Shown here piece after piece: positions 1 to 10,477 of a DNA stretch of 64,000 bases; position 1 is the stretch's first letter, and every line of letters begins with the position of its first letter. This stretch comes from Streptomyces sp. Z26 (GTDB lineage: Bacteria; Actinomycetota; Actinomycetes; Streptomycetales; Streptomycetaceae). Under the pieces are notes generated by a model. The model saw only the letters and a program-made list of their open reading frames with translations. It made no database searches and was not told where the DNA came from. Location: NCBI RefSeq assembly GCF_003665095.1, contig NZ_RCHV01000002.1:1683501-1747500 (forward strand), written 5' to 3'. The translations under genes and the position numbers were made by a program.

Positions 1-1
1 C

Positions 2-712
2 CGACTGCCCCGGTGGGACGCCACGGTGGGCGCGGTCGCGGGCACGCGCGGCGTCCTCGTCGTGGACACCGGGGCGACGCTGGGCGAAGGGGCCGCGATC
101 CGGCGGGAGGTACGGGCGCGCTTCGGGCTGCCCGTGACGCATGTCGCACTGACGCACCCGCACTTCGACCATGTGCTGGGGGCGGGCGCGTTCGCCGGGG
201 TGGAGGTGTACGGGGCGGTGGTCGGCCCGGTCGACGCGGCGGCGGGCCCGGTCGGCGGAGGCCGTGGCGACCCGTACGCGCCGGAGGTGCTGCACGCCGA
301 CGCCGTACGGCACGGCCTGGACCCGGCGGCGGCGACGGAGGCGGTCGACGTGCTCGTACGGCCCCGGCACCAGGTGTCCGACGACGTCACGCTGTCGCTG
401 GGCGACGGCCGGAGGGTGCTCCTCGCCAACGTCGGCCCCGGCCACACCGGCCACGACCTGGCGGTGCTCGTACCCGGCCGGGACGGCTCCGGCGCACCTC
501 CCACCCTGTTCTGCGGCGACCTCGTGGAGGAGTCCGGCGAGCCCCAGGCGGGCGGCGACGCGCACCCGGCGCGCTGGCCCGCCGCGCTGGACCGGCTGCT
601 GGCGCTGGGCGGCGAGGACGCCCGGTACGTGCCGGGGCACGGCGCGGTGGTGGACGCGGCGTTCGTACGGGCGCAACGGGACGCGCTGGCCCGGCGGTTC
701 GGGCGGGGCTGA
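2..712 (+). CDS. MBL-fold metallo-hydrolase (5' truncated by window)
   Basis: The metallo-beta-lactamase fold is shown by the zinc-binding HPHFDH motif (in THPHFDHVLGAG) and a later GPGHTGHD segment. A conserved Asp (CGDL) and a C-terminal GHG motif (VPGHGAVVD) complete the metal ligands. The reading frame is open to the window edge (RLPRWDATVGAV precedes the first in-frame GTG at 26), so the true start lies upstream and the first strand of the fold is missing. Substrate is unknown; the family spans hydrolases for thioesters, lactones and phosphodiesters. It is followed by a G-rich tandem repeat and the DUF3097 gene. Confidence 0.85.
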   Translation, partial: RLPRWDATVGAVAGTRGVLVVDTGATLGEGAAIRREVRARFGLPVTHVALTHPHFDHVLGAGAFAGVEVYGAVVGPVDAAAGPVGGGRGDPYAPEVLHADAVRHGLDPAAATEAVDVLVRPRHQVSDDVTLSLGDGRRVLLANVGPGHTGHDLAVLVPGRDGSGAPPTLFCGDLVEESGEPQAGGDAHPARWPAALDRLLALGGEDARYVPGHGAVVDAAFVRAQRDALARRFGRG

Positions 713-784
713 ACGGGCCGCCGGGGACGGGCGCGGGGCGGGGACGTACGGGAGCGGCGGACGCGGGGGGTGCGAGGGTGGACG

Positions 785-836
785 CGTGCGGGGGTCGGGG
801 GTGCGCGTGGCGTGCGGGGGTCGGGGGTGCGCGTGG
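785..836 (+). repeat. 26-bp tandem repeat, two perfect copies
   Basis: Two identical 26-base units lie head to tail at 785-810 and 811-836 in the gap between the MBL-fold gene and the DUF3097 gene. Each unit holds two runs of five G, so the top strand could form a G-quadruplex (inference). No coding role is evident. Confidence 0.8.
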
Positions 837-857
837 TGGGCGGGGCGGGCGTGAAGA

Positions 858-1709
858 ATGGGGCACATGCGCAGCCGCCAGTACGACCCCGACTTCACCC
901 CGCCCTGGAAGCGGCGGAAGCCCGTCCGCGAGGTCGAGGCCACCCCGGACCCCGACCTCGTGGTCGAGGAGGTCACGACCGGCTTCTGCGGCGCCGTCGT
1001 CCGCTGCGAGAAGACGGCGCAGGGCCCGACGGTCACCCTGGAGGACCGCTTCGGCAAGCACCGCGTCTTCCCCCTGGAGCCGAGCGGCTTCCTGCTGGAC
1101 GGCGAACCGGTCACGCTCGTACGCCCCCGCCCCGGCGCGCGTACCCCTCCCGCGGGCGCCGGGCGCACGGCCTCGGGGTCGGTCGCCGTACCGGGCGCGC
1201 GGGCACGGGTGGCACGCGCCGGGCGCATCTACGTCGAGGGGCGGCACGACGCGGAGCTGGTGGAACGGGTGTGGGGCGACGACCTGCGGATCGAGGGGGT
1301 CGTCGTCGAGTACCTGGAGGGGGTCGACGACCTCCCGGCCATCGTGCGGGACTTCGGCCCGGCGCCGGACGCGCGGCTCGGCGTGCTGGTGGACCACCTC
1401 GTGCCCGGCTCGAAGGAGTCCCGCATCGCCGCGGAGGTGACGGGCGACGACGTGCTCGTGGTCGGGCACCCGTACATCGACGTGTGGGAGGCCGTGAAGC
1501 CCGCCTCGGTGGGCATCGCGGCCTGGCCTCGCGTCCCGCGCGGGCAGGACTGGAAGACGGGTGTCTGCGCGGCCCTGGGCTGGCCGCCGAACACGGGCGC
1601 GGCGTGGCAGCGCATCCTCGGCACGGTCCACTCGTACCGCGACCTGGAACCGGAACTGCTGGGCCGGGTGGAGGAGTTGATCGACTTCGTGACCTCGCCC
1701 GCCACCTGA
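858..1709 (+). CDS. DUF3097 family protein
   Basis: A 283-residue protein with the signature N-terminus RQYDPDFTPPWKR and the domain block RIYVEGRHDAELVERVWGDD typical of the actinobacterial DUF3097 family. It also has an acidic VEYLEGVDDLP segment and a C-terminal WPRVPRGQDWKTG motif. I see no signal peptide or membrane segment, so it is probably cytosolic. Function is unknown. The ATG at 858 is used; a second ATG four codons later (MRSRQYDPD) is an alternative because it abuts the conserved region. The gene stands alone, before the convergent Uma2 gene. Confidence 0.85.
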   Translation: MGHMRSRQYDPDFTPPWKRRKPVREVEATPDPDLVVEEVTTGFCGAVVRCEKTAQGPTVTLEDRFGKHRVFPLEPSGFLLDGEPVTLVRPRPGARTPPAGAGRTASGSVAVPGARARVARAGRIYVEGRHDAELVERVWGDDLRIEGVVVEYLEGVDDLPAIVRDFGPAPDARLGVLVDHLVPGSKESRIAAEVTGDDVLVVGHPYIDVWEAVKPASVGIAAWPRVPRGQDWKTGVCAALGWPPNTGAAWQRILGTVHSYRDLEPELLGRVEELIDFVTSPAT

Positions 1710-1769
1710 GCCCCGCTCGTGCCCGGTCGCCGGAGCCGCGCCGGGCGGGCGACGGGGGCGAGGACCGGC

Positions 1770-2321
1770 TCAGGTCAGCGTCCTGAACTCCGTCGTGTCC
1801 AGCGTGACTCCCAACAGGTCCAACGGCACCGCCTCGCCGAACTTGGTCGTCCTCTCCACCCTGTAGTCGGCCTCGTCGCCCACCCCCACGGGCTCGGTGA
1901 GCAGCACGCAACGACCGTCCAAGGGGTCGACGACCAGGTAGGCCGGGACTCCTCCCGCCGCGTAGATCGACCGCTTGACCCGGTGGTCGCGGTGGACACT
2001 CGTCCGGGACACCACTTCGAGAAGCAGCGTGACGGCGGGTGCGGGCACGAGACGTCCCGGGCCCTCGAAAGCGCCCCGTTCGTGCACGACGAGATCGGGC
2101 TGCGGCTCACTGGCCTCGCCGGGAATGGCGATGTCCTGTGTCTGGAGCCGGTCCCAGCGCTCCCGGGGGATCTGGTCCGCGACGGACTGCACGATCTTGT
2201 TGTGGACCCAGTCAGGCCCGGCCATCATCACGATTTCCCCCCGCAGCAGCTCCGCCTTGTACCCCTCCGGTACTTCGAGTTGCTCGAAGAGCTGTATGAC
2301 GCGGTCGTCGACGGCGGACAT
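1770..2321 (-). CDS. Uma2 family (DUF820) putative restriction endonuclease
   Basis: A 183-residue PD-(D/E)XK-fold protein. Visible core: E in RGEIVMMAG, the PDLVV segment (QPDLVVHE), E and K-like residues in LLLEVVSRTSVHRDHRVK, and the closing strand AYLVVDP. This family is abundant in Streptomyces and cyanobacteria and is assigned to nucleases, but biological roles are mostly unknown. I chose ATG 2321 (MSAVDD) rather than upstream starts because it is preceded by GGGAGGG seven bases away. The gene is divergent from hemW, with 160 bp between them. Confidence 0.85.
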   Translation of the reverse strand: MSAVDDRVIQLFEQLEVPEGYKAELLRGEIVMMAGPDWVHNKIVQSVADQIPRERWDRLQTQDIAIPGEASEPQPDLVVHERGAFEGPGRLVPAPAVTLLLEVVSRTSVHRDHRVKRSIYAAGGVPAYLVVDPLDGRCVLLTEPVGVGDEADYRVERTTKFGEAVPLDLLGVTLDTTEFRTLT

Positions 2322-2481
2322 CGCGCTCCCTCCCGCTTGCGGTGCCGAGCGGCACTCACACAGAGTAACTCCGGTGGCGCACCGTACGCACGTCTCCGCA
2401 GGCGGAGGAACGCCTTCGGGTGACGCGGTCGGCGGGGGCGCGGCTGCCCGGCGGCGCGGGCGATGGCGGACAATGGCACCC

Positions 2482-3714
2482 ATGCCCTCCGCACTGCCCG
2501 ACGGCGAGCCCGTGCCCGACGACGGCGCGCTCCCCGCGTCCGCCCTCTCCGGCGCCGCGGCCCGGCCGCTCGGCTTCTACCTGCACGTCCCGTACTGCGC
2601 CACCCGTTGCGGGTACTGCGACTTCAACACGTACACCTCCGACGAGCTGCGCGGACCCGGCGGCGCCCTGGCGTCGCGGGACAACTACGCCGCGACCCTC
2701 AGCGACGAGGTACGGCTCGCGCGCAAGGTGCTCGGCGACGATCCGCGGCCCGTGGAGACGGTGTTCGTGGGCGGCGGGACGCCGACGCTGCTGCCCGCCG
2801 CCGACCTGGGGCGGATGCTCGCCACGATCCGGGACGAGTTCGGGCTCGCGCCGGACGCGGAGGTGACGACGGAGGCCAACCCGGAGTCCGTGGACCCCCG
2901 TTACCTGGAGGAGCTGCGGGCCGCCGGTTTCAACCGCGTCTCGTTCGGGATGCAGAGCGCCCGGCAGCACGTCCTGCGGGTGCTGGACCGCACGCACACG
3001 CCGGGCCGTCCCGAGGCGTGCGTCGCGGAGGCGCGGGCGGCGGGCTTCGCGCACGTCAACCTCGACCTGATCTACGGCACCCCCGGCGAGTCCGACGACG
3101 ACTGGCGGGCCACCCTGGACGCGGCGCTCGGCGCGGGCCCCGACCACGTGTCCGCGTACGCGCTGATCGTCGAGGAGGGCACCCGGCTGGCCCGCCGCAT
3201 CCGGCGCGGTGAGGTGCCCATGACCGACGACGACGTGCACGCCGACCGCTACGTGATCGCGGACGAGGCGCTGGGCGCGGCCGGACTCCGGTGGTACGAG
3301 GTGTCCAACTGGGCCACCGACGAGGCGGCCCGCTGCCGCCACAACGAGCTGTACTGGACCGGCGCCGACTGGTGGGGCGCCGGTCCCGGCGCGCACAGCC
3401 ACGTGGGCGGGGTGCGCTGGTGGAACGTGAAGCACCCCGCCGCGTACGCGCAGGCCCTCGCCGACGGCCGTTCCCCGGGCGCGGGCCGCGAGCTGCTGTC
3501 GGCCGAGGACCGGCGCGTGGAGCGCGTACTGCTCGAACTGCGCCTCGTCGACGGCTGCCCGCTCGACCTGCTCGCCCCGGCGGGGGCGCGGGCCGCGCGG
3601 CGCGCGCTGGACGACGGGCTGTTGCGCCCGGAGGCGTACGACGGCGGCCGGGCGGCGCTCACTCGGCGCGGGCGGCTGCTGGCGGACGCGGTCGTGCGCG
3701 ACCTGGTCGACTGA
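2482..3714 (+). CDS. hemW: HemW-like radical SAM protein (coproporphyrinogen III oxidase-like)
   Basis: A radical SAM protein of about 410 residues. The CxxxCxxC iron-sulfur motif is CATRCGYC near the N-terminus, followed by the GGGTPT SAM-binding motif, and the C-terminal HemN-type region (RHNELYWTGADWWGAGPGAHS) is intact. HemW proteins bind heme and act in heme insertion; they are often misannotated as oxygen-independent coproporphyrinogen oxidase. Two in-frame ATGs occur (2473 and 2482); I prefer 2482 but the evidence is weak. The neighbourhood next to lepA is the conserved actinobacterial context. Confidence 0.9.
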   Translation: MPSALPDGEPVPDDGALPASALSGAAARPLGFYLHVPYCATRCGYCDFNTYTSDELRGPGGALASRDNYAATLSDEVRLARKVLGDDPRPVETVFVGGGTPTLLPAADLGRMLATIRDEFGLAPDAEVTTEANPESVDPRYLEELRAAGFNRVSFGMQSARQHVLRVLDRTHTPGRPEACVAEARAAGFAHVNLDLIYGTPGESDDDWRATLDAALGAGPDHVSAYALIVEEGTRLARRIRRGEVPMTDDDVHADRYVIADEALGAAGLRWYEVSNWATDEAARCRHNELYWTGADWWGAGPGAHSHVGGVRWWNVKHPAAYAQALADGRSPGAGRELLSAEDRRVERVLLELRLVDGCPLDLLAPAGARAARRALDDGLLRPEAYDGGRAALTRRGRLLADAVVRDLVD

Positions 3715-3731
3715 GGGGAGGGGCGGGGCCG

Positions 3732-3768
3732 CCGGGCCGCCGGACCGGAATGCGGTCGCGCGGCCCGG
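3732..3768. terminator. Weak GC hairpin between convergent hemW and fadD
   Basis: An 8-bp inverted repeat (CCGGGCCG at 3732-3739 and CGGCCCGG at 3761-3768) lies in the 67-bp gap between two convergent genes. There is no T-run, so this is a modest terminator candidate only. Confidence 0.4.
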
Positions 3769-3781
3769 CCCGGCCGGGCCG

Positions 3782-5674
3782 TCAGGCGGCCCGCGACCCT
3801 TCGTACATCTCGTCGATCAGGTGCTTGAACTCCCGCTCCACGACCGGCCGCTTGACCTTCAGGCTCGGGGTCAGGTCGCCGTGCTCCACGTCCAGGTCGC
3901 GCGGCAGGATGCGGAACTTCTTGATCGTCTGCCAGCGCTGGAGGCCCTGGTTGAGCTGCTCCACGTAGCCGTCGACCAGCTCGCGCACCTCGTCCGAGGC
4001 GACGACCTGCTCGTACGGCTTGTCCTTCAGCGTCTCGTGCTCCCGCGCCCACTCCCGTACGGAGGGCTCGTCGAGGGCGATCAGCGCCGTGCAGAAGTTC
4101 CGGTCGGCGCCGTGGACCAGGATGTTGGAGACGTACGGGCAGACCGCCTTGAACTGCCCCTCGACCTCGGCCGGGGCGATGTACTTGCCGCCGGAGGTCT
4201 TGATGAGGTCCTTCTTGCGGTCGGTGATCTTGAGGTAGCCGTCGTCGGACAGCTCACCGATGTCGCCGGTGTGGAACCAGCCGTCGTCCTCCAGGACCTC
4301 GGCGGTCTTCTCCGGGAGGCCGTGGTAGCCCTGCATGATGCCCGGCCCGCGCAGCAGGATCTCGCCGTCCTCCGCGATCCGCACCTCCGTGCCGGGGAGG
4401 GGCTTGCCGACGGTGCCGGTGCGGTACGCCTCCCCCGGGTTGACGAAGCTGGCGGCGCTGGACTCGGTGAGCCCGTAACCCTCCAGGATGTGGATGCCCG
4501 CGCCGGAGAAGAAGTAGCCGATGTCCGGGGCGAGCGCGGCGGAGCCGGAGACGCACGCCCGCATGTTCCCGCCGAACGCCTCGCGCAGCTTCGCGTAGAC
4601 CAGCCGGTCCGCGACGGCGTGCTTCGCCTTCAGCCCGGCGGGCGCGCTCGCGAGGCCCGTACGGCGGAAGTTGTCCTGTGTGACCTTGCCGTACTCGCGG
4701 GCGACGCCCGCCGCCCACTGGAAGATCTTGTACTTCGCCGCGCCGCCCGCCTTCGCCTTCGCGGCGACGCCGTTGTAGACCTTCTCGAAGATGCGCGGCA
4801 CGCCCGCCATGTACGTGGGGCGGACGGTCGGCAGGTTCTCGATGATCTTGTCGATGCGCCCGTCGACCGCCGTGACGTGCCCCACCTCGATCTGCCCGGA
4901 GGTGAGCACCTTGCCGAAGACGTGCGCCAGCGGCAGCCACAGGTACTGCACGTCGTCCTCGCCCACCAGCCCGGTCTGGGCGATGGCCTTCGCCATGTAC
5001 GACCAGCAGTCGTGCGGCAGCCGTACACCCTTGGGGCGGCCGGTGGTGCCCGAGGTGTAGATGAGCGTCGCCAACTGGTCGGAACGGAGCGCCGCCACGG
5101 ACTCCTTGATGCTCTCCGGGTGCTCCGCCAGGTGCGCCTCGCCCCGCCGGATCAGCTCGTCGAGGGAGAGCACCCAGCCGTCCGGGTCGCCGTCCGCGGC
5201 GACGGCGTCCGCCGTCTCGATCACGACGACGTGGGCGAGGTTCGGCAGTTCGCCGCGCTTCTCGCGGGCCTTGGCGAGCTGGACGGCGTCCTCCGCGATC
5301 AGCACGCGGCTGTCGGAGTCCGCGAGGATGTACGCGGTCTCGTCGGTGTTCGTGCTCGGGTAGATCGTGGTCGTGGCGGCGCCGGAGCACAGCACCCCGA
5401 AGTCGCACAGGATCCAGTCGACCCGCGTGCTGGAGGCGACCGCGACGCGCTCCTCGGGCCGTACGCCCAGCGCCATCAGCCCGGCGGCGACGGCGAAGAC
5501 ACGCTCCCCGGCCTCGCTCCAGGTGTACGAGCGCCACTCGTCGGGAGCGTCCGCCGTCGCCCCGGGCACGGGGTACCGGTAGGCCTCCCCGGCGGGCGAG
5601 GCCGCCACCCGCTCCAGGAACAGCGTCGCCACCGAGGGCGGCCGGTTCTCGATCAGGGACTGTGTGTCGCTCAC
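3782..5674 (-). CDS. Long-chain fatty-acid--CoA ligase (AMP-forming)
   Basis: A 630-residue ANL-superfamily enzyme that activates fatty acids to acyl-CoA through an acyl-adenylate. The P-loop-like motif is YTSGTTGRPKG, the A5 motif GYGLTESS, the A7 motif includes GDIGELSDDGYL, and the A8/A10 hinge and lysine region is DRKKDLIKTSGGKYIAP. This matches the FadD15-type long-chain ligases of actinobacteria. I place the start at GTG 5674 because GGAGGAT precedes it at proper spacing; an ATG at 5743 would add a non-conserved extension encoded by a tandem DNA repeat. It lies downstream of lepA on the same strand with a long leader carrying a palindrome. Confidence 0.92.
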   Translation of the reverse strand: MSDTQSLIENRPPSVATLFLERVAASPAGEAYRYPVPGATADAPDEWRSYTWSEAGERVFAVAAGLMALGVRPEERVAVASSTRVDWILCDFGVLCSGAATTTIYPSTNTDETAYILADSDSRVLIAEDAVQLAKAREKRGELPNLAHVVVIETADAVAADGDPDGWVLSLDELIRRGEAHLAEHPESIKESVAALRSDQLATLIYTSGTTGRPKGVRLPHDCWSYMAKAIAQTGLVGEDDVQYLWLPLAHVFGKVLTSGQIEVGHVTAVDGRIDKIIENLPTVRPTYMAGVPRIFEKVYNGVAAKAKAGGAAKYKIFQWAAGVAREYGKVTQDNFRRTGLASAPAGLKAKHAVADRLVYAKLREAFGGNMRACVSGSAALAPDIGYFFSGAGIHILEGYGLTESSAASFVNPGEAYRTGTVGKPLPGTEVRIAEDGEILLRGPGIMQGYHGLPEKTAEVLEDDGWFHTGDIGELSDDGYLKITDRKKDLIKTSGGKYIAPAEVEGQFKAVCPYVSNILVHGADRNFCTALIALDEPSVREWAREHETLKDKPYEQVVASDEVRELVDGYVEQLNQGLQRWQTIKKFRILPRDLDVEHGDLTPSLKVKRPVVEREFKHLIDEMYEGSRAA

Positions 5675-5695
5675 GACATCCTCCGGGCCCACGTC

Positions 5696-5727
5696 TGGTT
5701 CGTCTGGCTTCTGGTTCGTCTGGCTTC
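5696..5727 (-). repeat. 16-bp tandem repeat (two copies) in the fadD 5' leader
   Basis: TGGTTCGTCTGGCTTC occurs twice in direct tandem (5696-5711 and 5712-5727), just upstream of the acyl-CoA ligase ribosome-binding site. It would lie in the untranslated leader if translation starts at 5674. Confidence 0.8.
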
Positions 5728-5793
5728 GCGCGTGGGACTCCACGCTTGTGACTCACGAGTAACTACAGAGCAGGGATCAGACTAAGCGCCGGG

Positions 5794-5813
5794 GCCCCCT
5801 TACGTAAGGGGGC
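5794..5813. promoter_or_regulatory. 20-bp perfect palindrome upstream of the acyl-CoA ligase gene
   Basis: GCCCCCTTAC at 5794-5803 is followed directly by its exact reverse complement at 5804-5813, with a TTACGTAA core. It lies 120 bp upstream of the ligase start and has no spacer, so a hairpin would be strained. A dimeric repressor operator is more likely than a terminator (inference). Confidence 0.55.
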
Positions 5814-5836
5814 TGGTCCACGGTCGATACGCGAGC

Positions 5837-5869
5837 GTGACCGGACGCCCGGAGCGGTCGTCCGGTCAC
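5837..5869 (-). terminator. Hairpin downstream of lepA
   Basis: GTGACCGGAC at 5837-5846 pairs perfectly with GTCCGGTCAC at 5860-5869 (10 bp, 13-nt loop). It lies 115 bp downstream of the lepA stop and before the ligase palindrome. No T-run follows, as is common for Streptomyces terminators. Confidence 0.5.
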
Positions 5870-5983
5870 CACACGACCACCACATCCCCGTCCGGGCGCC
5901 GGGCGCGGGCGGCCGTACGGGCGCCCGACCCACGACTCGTACGGGCGCGGCCCCGCGCCACCTCGTACGGGCACGGCCCCGCG

Positions 5984-7885
<1,902 letters not shown>

Positions 7886-8253
7886 GCAGTGTCCTGTCGG
7901 GGTGTGTCGGTGGAGGCTCTCGGTGGGTGGAGCTCTCGGATCGCAATACGTCCCCTCCATCGTCCCATGCGCGCGCGGCGGCCCGGAGAGCCTGTGGACG
8001 ACGGCCCCGGACGGCGCCGGGGCGGGGGTGGACGGAGGACGTACGGGCTGCCGGGCGCGGGATCCGGGACGTGCGCCGGGGCCGTACGGGACCGGGCCAC
8101 CGGCCGGGGCGAGGGCCGTGTTCCGTGCTGATATGCTTGCCCACTGTGCCTTGTGTCCGCCGCCCGTAGCCCGTCGCCAGTCCGCCGGGTACGGCAGGGG
8201 CGGACGCGCACGGGCATCCGAACGACATCATCGAACCCTGTGAAGGCTCTTTC
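7886..8253. other. Intergenic divergent promoter region, lepA / rpsT
   Basis: These 368 bp contain no convincing gene. A TATGCT hexamer at 8132-8137 suits a -10 element for rpsT, leaving a leader of roughly 110 nt, but no good -35 is visible. On the other strand an AT-richer patch near 7945-7960 is the best place for the lepA promoter. Both assignments are inference. Confidence 0.4.
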
Positions 8254-8520
8254 GTGGCGAACATCAAGTCCCAGATCAAGCGGATCAAGACCAACGAGAA
8301 GGCGCGTCAGCGCAACAAGGCGGTCAAGTCCGAGCTGAAGACGGCGATCCGGCGCACCCGGGAAGCCGTCGCCGCCGGTGACGCCGAGAAGGCGAACACC
8401 GCTTCCCGTGACGCCGCCCGCAAGCTCGACAAGGCGGTCAGCAAGGGCGTGCTGCACAAGAACAACGCGGCCAACAAGAAGTCGGCGCTCGCCCAGCAGG
8501 TCGCTTCCCTCAAGGGCTGA
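8254..8520 (+). CDS. rpsT: 30S ribosomal protein S20
   Basis: An 88-residue basic protein with the S20 N-terminus [20 protein letters not shown] and the C-terminal helix [18 protein letters not shown]. It binds 16S rRNA in the body of the small subunit. It starts with GTG at 8254 and is monocistronic, divergent from lepA and convergent with holA, as in other streptomycetes. Confidence 0.97.
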   Translation: MANIKSQIKRIKTNEKARQRNKAVKSELKTAIRRTREAVAAGDAEKANTASRDAARKLDKAVSKGVLHKNNAANKKSALAQQVASLKG

Positions 8521-8805
8521 CACCCCGCTGGCAGCCCTCCGGGGCTGAGGCCGGACACTCGGCCACTCGTCGGCTTCGGCCACCCGTCGGCACGGACAGC
8601 GAGCCCTCTCACTCCGCCCCGCGCCGACAGCCGCTCGACACCGCGCCGCACGCGGCCTGCGTTCGCCACGCGGGTGCGGCGCACCCCCGGCGCGCACGTC
8701 CTCCCGTACCCGTACGGGATGCGCGTACGTGCCGCCGAACACGACGTCGGGCGGTCCCACGGTCCGTGGCCTCCGGGTCCCGGGCGCGTGAACCCACAGC
8801 ACCGC

Positions 8806-8849
8806 AAGGCCCCCGGGCCCGTCTGCGCCAAGGACGGGCCGGGGGCCTT
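8806..8849. terminator. Strong GC hairpin between convergent rpsT and holA
   Basis: The 5' arm at 8806-8823 (AAGGCCCCC then GGGCCCGTC) pairs almost fully with the 3' arm at 8833-8849 (GACGGGCC then GGGGGCCTT), with a 9-nt loop. It lies in the 416-bp non-coding gap 8521-8936, where I see nothing else apart from a weak 5-bp hairpin near 8533-8546. Confidence 0.75.
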
Positions 8850-8936
8850 CGCGCGTTCCGCGCGGGAGCGCCCGCCTCCACGGCCGGTCGGTGCCAGCGG
8901 TGAAGAGGGTGGTGGGCCGGGCCGGGGACGGCGTGG

Positions 8937-9929
8937 TCAGCGGGAGCGGGCCGCGCGGGCGATGGTGATCACGGCCTGCTCCAGGGCGAATTCGGGGTCG
9001 TCCCCGCCGCCCTTCACCCCCGCGTCGGCGCGCGCGACCGCCCGGAGCGCCTCGGACACACCGTCGGCCGACCAGCCGCGCATCTGCTGCCGTACGCGGT
9101 CCACCTTCCACGGCGGCATCCCCAGCTCGCGCGCGAGGTCGCCGGGGCGCATGTTCCGGGGGGCCGACGCCAGCTTGCCGATGGCACGGACGCCCTGCGC
9201 GAGGGCGCTGGTGATCAGGACGGGGGCGACGCCTGTGGCGAGGGACCAGCGCAGCGCCTCCAGCGCCTCGGCGGCCCGCCCCTCGACCGCGCGGTCAGCG
9301 ATGGTGAAGCTGGACGCCTCGGCGCGGCCGGTGTAGTACCGCGCGACGACGGCGTCGTCGATCGCGCCCTCCACGTCGGCGACCAACTGGCGGCAGGCCG
9401 AGGCCAGTTCGCGCAGGTCGCTGCCGAGCGCGTCGCACAGCGCCTGGCAGGCGTCGGGTGTCGCCGAGCGTCCCGCCGTACGGAACTCTGCCCGCACGAA
9501 CGCCAGCCGGTCCGCGGGCTTGGTCATCTTCGGACAGGCGACCTCGCGCGCGCCGGACTTGCGGGCGGCGTCGAGCAGCCCCTTGCCCTTGGCACCGCCC
9601 GCGTGCAGCAGCACGAGGGTGATCTCCTCCGCGGGGGCGGCGAGGTACGCCTTGACGTCCTTCACGCTGTCCGCCGACAGGTCCTGCGCCCCGCGCACGA
9701 CGATCACCTTGCGCTCGGCGAACAGCGACGGGCTCGTCAACTCGTCGAGCGTGCCCGGCTGGAGGTCCGGCGCGGTGAGGTCGCGCACGTCCGTGTCCGC
9801 GTCGGCGGCGCGCGCCGCGGCGACCACCTCCTGCACCGCGCGGTCGAGGAGCAGGTCCTCCTGCCCGACGGCGACCGTGACGGGCGCGAGGGGGTCGTCT
9901 GTCGTGGGTGTCCTACGGGTTCCGGCCAT
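8937..9929 (-). CDS. holA: DNA polymerase III subunit delta
   Basis: A 330-residue clamp-loader subunit that opens the sliding clamp. The protein has the family core: N-terminal LLDRAVQEVV, SPSLFAERKVIVVRGAQ, ITLVLLHAGGAKGKGLLDAA, and the C-terminal lid and collar (GMPPWKVDRVRQQMRGW). The ATG at 9929 (MAGTRRTP) is the likely start; an in-frame start six codons upstream is possible. It lies after the convergent rpsT and is the first conserved gene left of the competence pair. Confidence 0.93.
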   Translation of the reverse strand: MAGTRRTPTTDDPLAPVTVAVGQEDLLLDRAVQEVVAAARAADADTDVRDLTAPDLQPGTLDELTSPSLFAERKVIVVRGAQDLSADSVKDVKAYLAAPAEEITLVLLHAGGAKGKGLLDAARKSGAREVACPKMTKPADRLAFVRAEFRTAGRSATPDACQALCDALGSDLRELASACRQLVADVEGAIDDAVVARYYTGRAEASSFTIADRAVEGRAAEALEALRWSLATGVAPVLITSALAQGVRAIGKLASAPRNMRPGDLARELGMPPWKVDRVRQQMRGWSADGVSEALRAVARADAGVKGGGDDPEFALEQAVITIARAARSR

Positions 9930-10037
9930 CGCGGTCCAGCATCCCACGCGCCACCGACAGCGGCGGCGGTGACGGCCACGCCACGGTGGCCGTCACGGGG
10001 GCCGCCACCACGACCGGGCCCGCCGGACGCGTACGCG

Positions 10038-10277
10038 TCACTCGCGCCAGCCGTCGTACTCCGCCGCCAGCTCCGCCAGCGGCCCCGGGGCGTACTCGCC
10101 GTCCCCGTCCTCGACCACCACCAGCCACTGCGCGTCCTCCGCGTCGTCCTCTCCGGACAGCGCCTCCCGCACCAGTTCGGGTTCCTCCCGAACGCCGAAG
10201 CGTTCGAGCAGCTGCTCGGCCACCTCCTCCGCCGCCTCGCGGTCGGGGAGAACCAGGATGTGTCGTACGTCGTCCAC
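10038..10277 (-). CDS. Small acidic hypothetical protein (79 aa)
   Basis: A short acidic protein beginning VDDVRHILVLPDREAAEEVA and ending EYDGWRE, with predicted beta-alpha-beta character: a strand (HILVLP), a helix (EAAEEVAEQLLERF) and a strand (QWLVVVED). This resembles a small ferredoxin-like or ACT-like fold, but I cannot assign a family. The GTG at 10277 is chosen because the conserved-looking sequence starts there. It is divergent from the next gene. I believe it is a conserved Streptomyces gene; function unknown. Confidence 0.7.
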   Translation of the reverse strand: MDDVRHILVLPDREAAEEVAEQLLERFGVREEPELVREALSGEDDAEDAQWLVVVEDGDGEYAPGPLAELAAEYDGWRE

Positions 10278-10465
10278 GCGCCCATTCTGCGATCCGCGCG
10301 CGACCGCGCGCGAACGGGGTCCCGTCGAGGCGATTCGGCCACCAAGTCGCGCCGCTCCGCAGCCTGTTGACGCACGACCGGACTGGGCGCACCCCACGGA
10401 TGTACCGCGGGTGAACCTCTTCTGACACCTCGTCCGCGAGTGTCCCGGGGCGCACGGAACGTCCG

Positions 10466-10471
10466 TACGGT
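10466..10471 (+). promoter_or_regulatory. Candidate -10 element giving a leaderless mRNA
   Basis: TACGGT ends 6 bases before the GTG at 10478, the spacing expected when transcription begins at the start codon. No good -35 is visible. Inference. Confidence 0.4.
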
Positions 10472-10477
10472 GCACGC

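Noticed and set aside
3821..5785. A 654-residue + strand frame opposite the acyl-CoA ligase
   Set aside because: Mirror of a well-supported gene; no domain and no ribosome-binding site of note.
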